Of a stretch of 64,000 nt of DNA, positions 35,525 to 47,500 are shown one piece after another. This stretch comes from Phocoena phocoena (Eukaryota > Chordata > Mammalia > Artiodactyla > Phocoenidae). Where the stretch lies: the NCBI RefSeq assembly GCF_963924675.1, contig NC_089238.1:45526879-45590878 (forward strand), read 5' to 3'. The notes beneath the pieces are model-generated. The model saw only the letters and a program-made list of their open reading frames with translations. It made no database searches and was not told the origin of the DNA. A program made the translations under genes and the position numbers. The first letter of the stretch is position 1, and each line of letters begins with the position of its first letter.

Positions 35525-38500
35525 GTAATGTATAAGAGAATTTCAGAGTAAAATACTTAATGCAGTCTTTCTCCTCAGGAGAATGACAGTTGCTACTTGA
35601 CATTCTCAGAATATCAAACAGAATTACTGGCTGATAATACCCGTTTAGTTAACATGGGTAGATTGCTGCAGAGCACAGTTACCTTTTAAAGCTTGGGGAA
35701 TTTTTGAAATTATATACATCAAAGTAGAGGCTTAAATTAAATTGCTTAAGTTAATCAGTTGAACTAAGACTATGCAAGCAAATTATTAAGATTTTGTAAA
35801 TATTAGCTAGAACCTTAAGAAACTGTCATTTATGTAGTTCAAAAACAGTCAAATATCAGGATTTCATAGGTGTAACATATATAATCAATTACCTGTTGAT
35901 TGGCAAGAGTTATTTTTGTTTGTGTATTTGTAGAACATAATGCATTAAAATGATGACTATATAATATCTAGGAAAAATGCATAACTTTTTCTGTCCTTTA
36001 TGATAGAAAACAATTACATTTTTAATGAATTCTAATGATTTGGTGAGAATTGAATTATAAGCTACATGCTATGGAAATACCAATAACAATTTAAAGTGTT
36101 AAACATTGGGTTCACTGCATTTTAAAAACTAGTCTCAGGTTATTTCCAATTAGAAAAATAAAATCTGTCATTTTCTTTTGTGATTGTTCTTGTTTCAGCT
36201 TTAAAGTAACTCCTTACTTTTTGCTTGTAAGAGTTTATTTTTATTTAAATCACAACACAGCTGATACCTCATAACATTTTAACATTCTAATCTGTGTTCC
36301 AATCAAAAGGAATCTTAGAAGCTATATTAGAAATATGCCTTCATTTAAATGGATTCAATCACAAAAATTAAATTTGTAGGGAATTTGAAGAGCATTGATT
36401 TTAACCCAAGGCGAAATGAATCAGCTAAACTATACACCCCTGAATGTTTTAAGAAGTCTTGGCACATACTTAAGCATTATGTTGCTGCCAGTGATCATAA
36501 TCTCTTTGCATATAAAGTAGCCCTAGAACAAAGTGAACATTCCAGAGCAACAATCAATAGTGATTGGTCTTGGGTAAGCCCTTGCTGGTTTATTTAAATG
36601 ATAGGTTACCTTTTTTTCTCAAAACAGTAGAAAGTGTTAAAGAATTTTGTGTTCTTGTTTGGGTATGTGGATGTGACTGGCTGCTGGATCTGATGATTGA
36701 CTTAGAGCTCTTTTAAAACAAGGTCTAAATGTGCTCTTACGATTTCTAAAAAGTTCAAACTCGTTCCTAAGCAGCACAGTCATACTTCCCAGATCCTTTA
36801 CTTTATAAGATTTCTCTTTAACCTGATATAACATGATAAACACCCAAAAGCTTTACTTGCATGTTGTAACTTCATTTGAGAAATAGAAATATTTCAAGGA
36901 GGATTAGCCTCCTTAGCTCTGAAGCCCTTAAGTGATTTTAGAAACCTAGAGTTTTATGCTCTTCTGAGCATAATGTTAAGCTCTTTGGTCATGTTCCTGT
37001 GCAATTTCTTGCCCTTCCTCTCCCCCACCCCAGGTTCTTTTGTGTGATTCCTTCAAAATCATAAGGAAACAGCAACCACATATCCTTTCAAATTATTGTG
37101 CAAAGAGCTCAGAAGTGCACGGGTACTTCGCTTGTATTATTCAGTTATTTTAAACGTTTTATAGGGGAACTTAGTGGCATTCCAGAATTATCCTGAAAGC
37201 TGCAAACACAAATTATTCATTACTGGCACTTATGAAAGCACTTTTTCAGTATTACCATTTATGAATCTTTGGCTCCTGTTGCTTTAAATTCTAGCTGACT
37301 CCCTCAGAGTTCCTGAAGGAAATGTCCCTCACCACAGAGCAGAGACTGGCCAATACACGTGTGATGTGCCGACCACAGATCACTGAACTTTTAGATATGA
37401 GGGAAACAACACATCAAAAGGTAGCTGCTTTCTGTCATACTTGCTTATAAAGTAGGTCCTGGAATAATGTGGATATTCTAGAACAATAAGAACTAAGCAG
37501 TACTTATTGTTCCTGGGCTACCTAGTCCCTTATTGGGTTTGTTTTATGTATTCTTTTTCTACCTCTGTTGATCTTGATATCTATAATTTGATACAAAAAG
37601 AATTACACAATACAATAACTTTTAAAAAATATTTATTTATTACTTTTATTTATTTATTTTTGGCTGTGCTGGGTCTTAGTTGTGTCATGCGGACTCTTAG
37701 TTGTGGCATGCATGTGGGATCTAGTTCCCCAACCAGGGATCGAACCTGGGCCCCCTGCATTGGGAGCATGGAGTCTTACCCACTGGACCACCAGGGAAGT
37801 CCTCAACTAACTTTTGACTAGTCACATTTCTTCCTTAGCTACTTCTGGACACCATTGTTTACAGATTAGGAGTAATCCCAAGAATTATATTAGCCAAGCC
37901 CAATTAGGTTGTCCTCCTAGTGTAAGAAATCCCTCCTTACCTGAGCTGTCATAACTAGAAAGGAAGAAGGAGGAACTGTTTATTAAAATAGGCATTTTTG
38001 TCTATTCTGGCTGATTTCCAATAACAAATGTATCCTTTTAGTCTCTAAAGAATAGCTATTTTAACATGTTTCTGTATTCTCATGTAAACCATACATTCCA
38101 GGCTTTAGGAGTATATGTTTTATAAAGTAGTTCTTATTTCCTACATTTTAATTAATTTCTTGAGTTATATGCTTCACTTTTTTGCACAAATTATGGTATG
38201 AGCCTCCATCAGTTAAACTGCTGGAGATTAGCCTCCTCTCAAAGGGTTCCCAGCTATTCCTGAGGGTTTTTCAGAGTGATTTCCCACAAGACAAGTGAGT
38301 CCCTCAGGCTCTTTTGCTCTCCTTGGCATGCCATTGCCACCCCATAAAATTTGCTCTTCTTCTGAGCACTTCTAGCTTTAGCTATTCGTTGTTTCCTCTC
38401 TTTCCCATAACACCCTCTAACTTTGAGAGCAGGGAACACAGCTTTCTCCAAAGCTAATTCATCCTAATTAAGGGCTAACTGCTCCTTTCCCAGAGTATAA

Positions 38501-41500
38501 CTAAGACCAGACTATGTGTATTGTTCTGTGTGTACTGCTTGTGTGTGCGTTTTAATGTATTTTGATTCCTGCTATGAAGGATGAAGAAATTAGCGTACCA
38601 CATCTCATCTTCTTGCCTCTGTCCTCTGTCAACTCAGTCAGTTATTTTTTACTTTGTTTTCCGGAGTTTCATTTGTTTTTTGGTAGATAGTCATGCTCTT
38701 CTCATTTCCTCCAGAAGAGATTATGGAAACTATATTTCCTTGATTTTATAAATTTGATAATATTTGCCTATTGCCTTTATAGGTGAACTGCAGATTTGTT
38801 AGATGTAAAATTCTTGGGTCACACATTTTCCCCATAAGAGATTTGCAGGCATTTTCTTCACTACCTTCTGGCTTTAAATGATGATATGCGGAAGTATGCA
38901 GCCTAATATTTTAGCTTGTATGCCCAAAGATTGTTTATTCTTATTTGATGCCCAGTGATTTTATTAGGATGTGACTAAATTTTTCCTAAGACACTACGTA
39001 CCATTATTTTATTTTTAGAAAGTTTTTCTTGAATTATCAAGTATTTGTTCATGCCATTTTTGTTTTTATGCTTTTTAGAAATATCAATTGTGAACATGCT
39101 GGATCTTCTTTGTCTGCCCTTCTACACCTTGCATTTCCTTCCTAATCCATCTTAAACTTTCTGTTCATTCCCATTTCATTGTAATTACATTCATCAACTT
39201 ATCCTCTGTATCCCTTACTTTGAGTTGTGTGTGTGTGTGTTTCTCTTAAAATTCATTCTTAAGCTTGACCAGTTCAACACACCTGGGTTGTCTCACAGCA
39301 TTTTACAGTTAGTTTCTTTTTTTGTACTTTTTAATTCACTTGTGTCTCAGATATCACTCTTCTTTGGCTTTCTTCCTACTTAACTGGTTGCTTTTTTCTT
39401 ATTTGTTGGATCTTTCTCCTCTTCCTGTTGGCTAAATGTTGGAGTTCCCCAGTACTTGGTCCTTAAACTTCTTTCTCTTCTGAACTCATTCCTTAGGTGA
39501 CTCCTTCCAGGAACAAGGCTTTAAATTTCACCTTTTAAGTGATTGCTTTCATAATTATATCTCCTGCTATGGCCTAGCCCCTGAACCCTGGATCATATAT
39601 TCAGCTCAATGTGTGATTGGCAGCTCAAACTTAAAATCCTTAAGAGCTAATTTTTGCATTACATTCTTTCCCTAAAGGCATGATCTTTCCTCTTTTGTCT
39701 TTCCTCCCTCCACCGTGTAATACCCCCATTTATCTATTTTCTCAGGCCAAAAACCTTGGTGTTATCTCTGATGCCTCTGTTTTTCTCACGTCTTATATGA
39801 AATCCAAAACAAGGGCTAATAATCACAAATATGTCTTTAATCCAACCACTTCTCACCACCTCCACCACTGCCATCCCAGTTCAACCCACCATCATCTAGA
39901 CTCCTGAAATAGCCTCCCTGTTTCCAACTCATCGCCCCGTTACCAATTCTCCACAAAGAAGTAAGAGTGGTTTTTATTTTATTATTTATTTAAAATATTT
40001 ATTTATTTATTTATTTATGGCTGTGTTGAGTCTCCGTTGCATGCGGGCTTTCTCTAGTTTGAGTGAGCGGGGGCTACTCTTCGTTGCGTTGCGCAGGCTT
40101 CTCACTGTGGTGGCTTCTCTTGTTGCAGAACATGGGCTCTAGGTGCGCGGGCTTCAGTAGTTGTGGCTCGCGGGGTCAGTAGTTGTGGCGCACGGGCTTT
40201 GTTGCTCTGTGGCATGTAGGATCTTCCCGGACCAGGGCTTGAACCCATGTCCCCTGCATTGGCAGGCAGATTCTTAACCACTGCGCCATCAGGGAAGTCC
40301 CAAGAGTGGTTTTTAAAAATGTAAATCAGAACATGTTACTTCTGTGCTGAAAACCACCTAGTAGCTTCCTGTTACCCTCATAGTTATAAGTTCCTGCATT
40401 ATCTGATCCTGAGTCCTTCATAGTCTTTTCCTTCCTCTCTCCCCCAGCTCATTCTCCTCTAGCTGCTCTCCCCTCTTGCTGCTCTTCAAACACTCAAGGA
40501 TAATTCTCACCCTAGGGCCTTTGCATTTGTTATTCCTTCTAACTGGAATGCTGTTCTCTCAGATCTTTGCGTGACTTGCTTCAGATCATTTCCTCAGAGA
40601 GGCCATGCCTTGGCTACCTATCATAAAGAGCAACCATCCCCCATTCACTCTGTCTCCTTGTCCTACTTTGGTTTTCTTCATAGACTTATCACTGCCTGAC
40701 CTCATATTATGTATTTCTTTTTTAAAAAAAATATTTATTTATTTACGTGGCTGTGCTGAGTCTTAGTTGAGGCCCATGGGATTTTCGTTGCCGTGTGTGG
40801 GATCTTTAATTACGGCATACAGGATCTAGTTCCCTGACTAGTGATTGAACCTGGGCCTCCTGCATTGGGAGTGTGGAGTCTTAGCCCCTGGACCACCAGG
40901 GAAGTCCCTATTTCTTTATTTTTTATCCATTTCCTTAAGCATTTCAGCTTCATGAGGCAGGGGCTTTATTGGCTTTGTTCACTACTGTATGCTCAACATA
41001 TGGAAAATATTAGAAACTCAATTAGCATTTATTGAATGAACACATGAATTTTTCATCTCTTTGTCATTGTGATTATTATTATCACTCATCTTTGAAATAA
41101 AGAAGGGAATTCTTCCTGGACTTGCTGTTTGCAGGTAGTTAATGTTGAGGCGGGGCTCGGTAGGGTCACAGACCAGCAGGAATTCTCCATGATTCTAAGG
41201 GCAGCTCTTTATGAAAGCAAATCATATGTATGTGTTTATTTGGAAGGGAAATGAGAGGAAGGGAGGAGGAGTAACTGAGTTGTGTTAGCCTTTTCTTCTC
41301 CCCAGAGTTCTAACTTAGGGATTCTTATGATTCTTTTTTTTTTTCTTATGATTCTTTTACCCTGTCTAAATGATGGACTCTTCCTATAAATATGCATTTT
41401 GTGTATTTTCCATGCAATTGTCAGTAGTTCAGTGTAGATCTTCTTTAATTTCTGTCGATAATGGTTTGTAGTTTTTCCAGGTAAAGTTCTTGCACATCTT

Positions 41501-44500
41501 CCATTGGATTTATTCCTATGTATTTTATGTTTTAGGATGTGATTTTAAATGATATTGTTTATAAATTCCATTTCCTAACTGTTCATTGCTAGTACAAAGA
41601 AATATAATTGATTTTTTATGTTGACCTTGTACTCAGTGACCTTGATAAATCACTTGTTAATTCTAATTTATCTATAGGTTATTTTGAATTTTCTAAATAA
41701 ACAAGTTTTTGTTCCGGGGAAAATGTCAGTTTTGTTCTTGATCAAAACTTCTAGTGTTAAAATAACCTTCTATTTCTGAGATAGACTCAACTTGGTCATG
41801 TATTATCTTTTTTATATATTGTAGGTTTCAGTTTGCTAATGATTTGCTTTTTTTTTTTGATCTATGGTTCATAACCTATAATTTTCCTCTCTCTTACTGT
41901 CTTTCTCAAATATATGAAAGTTATGCTAACAACATCATCATTAAATGGAAGACATTTAATTTTTTGTTTTTCTTTTTCATTGTAGTTTACTATAGGACAT
42001 TATAGTTCCCTGTGCTATGCCGTAGGACCTTGTTATTTATCTATTTTATATATAGTAGTTTGTATCTGCTAATCCCAAACTCCTACTTTCTCCCTTTCCC
42101 ACCCTCTTTCCCCTTTGGTAACCATAAGTTTGTTTTCTATGTCTGTGAGTCTGTTTCTGTTTCATAAATAAGTTCATTTCTGTCATATTTTAGATTCCAC
42201 ATGTAAGTGATATCATATGGTATTTGTCCTTCTCACTTACTTTACTTAGTATGATAACCTCTAGGTCCATTCATGTTGCTACAAATGGCATTATTTCATT
42301 CTTTTTTATGGCTGAGTAGTATTACATTGTGTATATATACCATGTCTTCTTTAGCCACTCATCTGTCAATGGACATTTAGGTTGTTTCCATGTCTTGGCT
42401 ATTGTAAGTAGAGCTGCTATGAACATTGGGGTGCATGTATCTTTTCGAATTAAAGTTTTATCCAGATATATGCCTAGGAGTGGTATTGCAGGATCATATG
42501 GTAACTCTGTTTTTAGTTTTTTTTAAAGAACCTCCATACTGTTCTCCGCAGTGGCTGCACCAATTTACATTCCCACCAACAGTGTAGAAGATTCCTTTTT
42601 CTCCACACTGTCTCCGCCATTTGTTATTTGTAGACTTTTAATGATGGCCATTCTGACCACTGTGAGGTGGTAACTCATTGTGGTTTTGGTTTGCATAATT
42701 AGTGCTGTTGAGCACTTTTTCATGTGCCTATTGGTTATCTGTATCTCTTCTTTGGAGAAATGTCTATTTAGATCTTCTGCCCATTCTTTGATTATTTCTT
42801 TTCTTGTTATTGAGTTGTATGAGCTATTTGTATATTTTGGAAATTAAGCCCTTGTCTGTTGAATCATTTGTAGATAATTTCTCCCAGTCTGTAGGTTGTC
42901 TTTTCATTTTGTTTATCATTTCCTTTACTGTGCAAAAGCTTATAAGTTTGATTAGCTCCCATTTGTTTATTTTTGCTTTTATTTCTGTTGCCTTGGGAGA
43001 CTGACCTATGAAAATATTGGTACGATTTATGTCAGAGAATGTTTTTCCTATGGTCTCTTCTAGGAGTTTTATGGTGTCATGTCTTATGCTTAAGTCTTTA
43101 AACCATTTTGAGTTTATTTTTGTGTATGGTGTAAGGGTGTGTTCTAACGTCATTGATTTACATGTGGCTGTCCAGCTTTCCCAGCACTGCTTGCTGAAGA
43201 GACTGTCTTTTCTCCATTGTGTATTCTTACCTCCTTTGTCAAAGATTAATTGACCATAAGTGTGTGGGTTTATTTCTGAGCTCTCTGTTCTGTTCCATTG
43301 ATCCATATGTCTGTCTTTGTACCAAAACCTTGCTGTTTTGATTACTGTAGCTTTGTAGTATTGTCTGAAGTCTGGTAGGGTTATGCCTCTAGCTTTTTTC
43401 TTTTTCCTCAGTATTGCTTTGGCAATTCTGGGTCTTTTATGGTTCCATATAAATTTTAGGATTAATTGATCTAGTTCTGTGAAAAATGTCATAGGTAATT
43501 TGATAGGGATCACATTAAATCTGTAGATTGCTTTGGGTAGTATGGGCATTTTAACAGTTTAATTCTTCCAAACCAAGAGCATGAGCTATCTTTCCATTTC
43601 TTTGAATCATCTTCGGTTTCTTTTATAAATGTTTTATAGTTCTCAGCATATGCCTTTCATCTGCTTCATCAGGTTTATTTGTATTTTGTATGTGATTTTA
43701 AAAACATTATTTATTTATTTATTTATGGCTGCATTGGGTCTTCATTGCTGCGTGTGGGCTTTCTCTAGTTGCGGCGAGTGGGGGCTACTCTTCCTTTGGT
43801 GCGCTGGCTTTTCATTGTGGTGGCTTCTCTTGTTATGGAGCATGGGCTCTAGGCACGTGGGCTTCAGTAGTTGTGGCTCGTGGGCTCTAGAGGGCAGGCT
43901 CAGTAGTTGTGGTGCACAGGCTTAGTTGCTCCATGGCATGTGGGATCTTCCTGGACCAGGGATCGAACCTGTGTCCCCTGCATTGGCAGGCAGTTTCTTA
44001 TCTACTGTGCCACCAGGGAAGCCCATATGTGATTTTAAAGTGAATTGTTTTTTACTTTCCCTTTCCAGTATTTCATTGTTAGTGTAAAGAAATGCAGCAG
44101 ATTTCTGTATGTTAATCTTGTATCCTGCTACCTTGCTGAATTTACTTATCAGTTCTAGTAGTTTTTGTGTGGAGTCTTTGGAGTTTTCTATATACAGTAT
44201 CATGTCATCTGCATATAATGACAGTTTTACCTCTTCCAATGTGGACAAATTTTATTTCTTTTTCTTATCTGATTGCTATGGCTAGGCCTTCCAATATTAT
44301 GTTGAATAGAATTGGTGACAGTGAGCATCCTTGTCTTGTTCCAGGTTTTAGTGGGAAGGCTTTCGGCTTTTCACTGTTGAGTGTTATGTTGGCTGTGGGT
44401 TTATCATAAATAGCTTTTATTATGTTGAGATATGTTCCCTGTATACCCACTTTGGTAAGAGTTTTTTTTTATCATGAATGGATGTTGAATTTTATCATAT

Positions 44501-47500
44501 GTTTTTTCTGCATCTATTGAGATGATCATGTGGTTTTTGTCTTTTCTTTTGTTGATGTGGTATATCACATTGATTGATTTGCTTATCCTTGTGACCCTGG
44601 GATGAATCCAACTTGATCATGGTGTGTGATCTTTTTTTACGTGTTGTTAGATTTGGCTTGTAATTGACTTGTAATTTTCTTTTTTGGTATTGTCTTTGTC
44701 TGGTTTTGGTATCAGGGCAATGGTGGCTTCATGGGATGACTTTGGGAGTGTTCTTTCCTCTTCAGTCTTTTGGAAGAGTTTGATATAAGAGTTTTGGTGT
44801 AAGTTCTTTGTGCGTTTGGTAGAATTCCCTAGTGAAGCCATCTGGTCCTGGACTTTCGTTTGCAGGGAGTTTTTAAATTACAGGTTCTATTTCATCTCTA
44901 GTGATTGGTCTGTTCAAATTATCTATTCCTTCTTGATTCAGTTTTGGTGGGCTGTATGTTTCTAGAAACTTACCCATTTATTCTAGGTTGTCCAATTTGT
45001 TGGCATATAATTGTTCATAGTATTCTCTTATGGTTTTTTGCATTTCTGTGGTATTGGTTGTTATTTCTCCTCTTTCATTTCTTATTTTGTTTATGTGAGT
45101 CTTCTCTTTTCTTCTTGGTGAACCTGAACAGAGGTTTGTTGATTTTGTTTATCCTTTAAATAAAACAGCTCTTGGTTTTATTGGTTTTTTTCTACTTTCT
45201 AAAAATCCCTATTTTATTTATTTCCTTTCTGATCTTTATTATTCCCTTCTTTCTGCTCACTTTAGGTTTTGTTTGTTCTTTTTCTGATTCTTTTAGGTGG
45301 TAGGTTAGGTTGTTTATTTGAGATTTTTCTTGTTTTTTACAGGAAGGCCTGTATTGCTATGAACTTCCCTCTTAGGACTGCTTTTGCTCTGCTCTCTCTC
45401 TGTTCTGCCTGTTGCAAACTGACTGCTGCACTCTCCTCCGAGCCTCTGAAGCTTCCTTTCTGTCCCAGCTGATCACCACGCCAGTGAAGGGGCTTCCCAG
45501 GATGAGGGAACCTTTCCTCTTTCACAGCTCCCTCCCAGGGGCGCAGGTCCTGTCCTGATTCATTTATTTTTTTTCTTTCATCCTACCTGGTTATGTGGTA
45601 ATCTTTCTTGCTATTTTGGTTTTATGATCTTCTGCCAGCACTGAGCAGGTATTCTGTGAGAATTATTCCACATGTAGATGTACTTTTGATGTATTTGTGA
45701 GAGGAGGTAAGCTCCTCATCCTTCTATTCTGTCATCTTGATTTGGCGACCCCTAATTTTTTGTCTTTCTTTCCTTTGGGAGAGTTCCTATAATGTTTGAG
45801 TTGTATTTTCTTTAAATGGCAGCGCCATACTTTAAAAAAAATTAATTAATTAATTTATTTTTGGCTGTGTTGGGTCTTCGTTGCTGCACGTGGGCTTTCT
45901 CTAGTTGTGGCGAGTGGGGGCTACTCTTCATTGTGGTGCATGGGCTCCTCACTCTGGTGGCTTCTCCTTTTGCAGAGCATGGGCTCTAGGGCACATGGGC
46001 TTCAGTAGTTGTGGCACATGGGCTTCAGTAGTTGTGGCTCATGGGCTCTAGTGCGCAGGCTCAGTAGTTGTGGCGCACAGGCTTAGTTGCTCCGCGGCAT
46101 GTGGGATCTTTCTGGACCAGGGCTCGAACCCGTGTCCTCTGCACTGGCAGGTGGATTCTTAACCACTGTGCCACCAGGGAAGCCCCAAGTTGTATTTTCT
46201 TTAAATGTTTGCCAGAATTTGCTTGTAGAGATATTTGGGCCAGAGTTTTATCCATGAAAAGTTTTTACTTTACAGATTCAGTTTCTCTAATAGTTAGGGA
46301 ACACTTCATATTTTCTATTTCTTTTTGTGCTAGTTTTTACAAATTGTATTTTTCTAGGAATTTATAATTTTAATCTAAATTTTCGCATTTGTTATCGTTT
46401 TACTTAGTTTGGGTTATGTAGTAATGTTCCTATTTTTTATAATTGGCTGTGTCTTCTTTTCTTGATCAGATTCAGGTATTTTATTATTTTTATTAGTCTT
46501 TAAAGACTCAACTTTTGGCTTTGTTGATTCTGTGGGACAGTTACCTTGTATTTCATTAATTTCTGCTGTTTTTGTTGTGTCATTTTTGGTTTTTTGTTTG
46601 GGTTTTAATGTGTTTTTTATGTTTGCTATTGTTGTTCTAAATTATTGAGGTGGATACTTACATCTTCAATCTCCAAACTCTCTGCTGAGGTGCACCCAGG
46701 ATACAACCGTGAACTCAACACGGCATCGTGGGGTATTCTGAATTTTTAAGGGAAACGTGGCAGTACTCAAAACCTGTTGGATACTACATAAGCTACTAGC
46801 TTGAGATAATTCAGTTTTACCATTAGATAATACTGTCTTGTTAATCCCTCAGTGCCTCCAAACAGGTTTTTGTTGATACAGCTTTTCTTCTTATTCTCAT
46901 AGGGGAGTTGGTTCAAATTACCTTATTCACCATTACGGGAAATGGAAGTTTTGAGTTGTTGTTCTAACTAGCCTATTTTTTAAATTGAGGACCAAAACCT
47001 AGAAGTTGATGACAATAACCTTACTGATTATAATAGTGTTTATAGTACTTTCCCCTTTTTGAATGTTTCCTTTGTTCTTGGTGTTAATATTCATAGGTAT
47101 ATGTAGTAATTTCTTATCTTCCCCGGTTGTTTCTGCCATTGTGTGACTATATGATTTTCTTTTTTCAACTGCAGTTTCCAGGAATTGACCTGGATCAGGC
47201 CTTATTCCAGCCCTTTCCGTCAGAAATTGTATTTCAGAACTACACTCCCTGTGAAGTCTATGAAGTTCCACTAGTTTTGAGGAACAATGACATAGTGAGT
47301 ATGTTTGCTGGGATGACTGTACCTTTCATGGATATATAAGAAGGGATTAGATAAAATGGGATCCTGTAGGGTCTTAGATAAACTCTTGAACTTGATAGGC
47401 CTAGGAAGGCAGATAAAAACATGCCCTTTGACTATAAGCTTAATGAAGACAAGACTGTGTCGGTTGGTTTGTTGCTAAATGCTCAGTCCCAGGGCAGTAC

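Larger units (their letters stand above)
39380..40960 (+). repeat. Long LINE-2 element, sense, with two SINE insertions
   Basis: It follows L2 in order: 'taaatgttggagttccccag', 'caggccaaaaaccttggtgt', 'ccaaccacttctcaccacct', then after the first SINE 'cctagggcctttgcatttgt' and 'cctcagagaggccatgcctt'. The frame at 39680-39907 is a fragment of its reverse transcriptase region. SINEs at 39976 and 40721 interrupt it. Confidence 0.85.
41370..46660 (-). repeat. Old L1M-type element, antisense, host of nested insertions
   Basis: Antisense L1M ORF2 text at 41400-41950 ('ccattggatttattcctatg') continues at 45771-46660 ('attcaggtattttattattt', 'aagactcaacttttggcttt'). The interval 41977-45752 is a younger L1 and 45819-46187 a SINE. 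Confidence 0.65.
37421..47174. other. HYDIN: HYDIN intron, 9.75 kb, repeat-rich
   Basis: It contains a Bov-tA-like SINE (37623), an old antisense L1-like region (about 38680-39100), a long L2 (39380), two SINEs in it, the nested L1 block (41370-46660) and 46660-47174 of unique sequence. No extra exon is seen. Confidence 0.7.

Noticed and set aside
42824..43549. 241-codon minus-strand frame that could be read as a gene
   Set aside because: It is L1 ORF2 (C-terminal to the reverse transcriptase) in the antisense element at 41977-45752.
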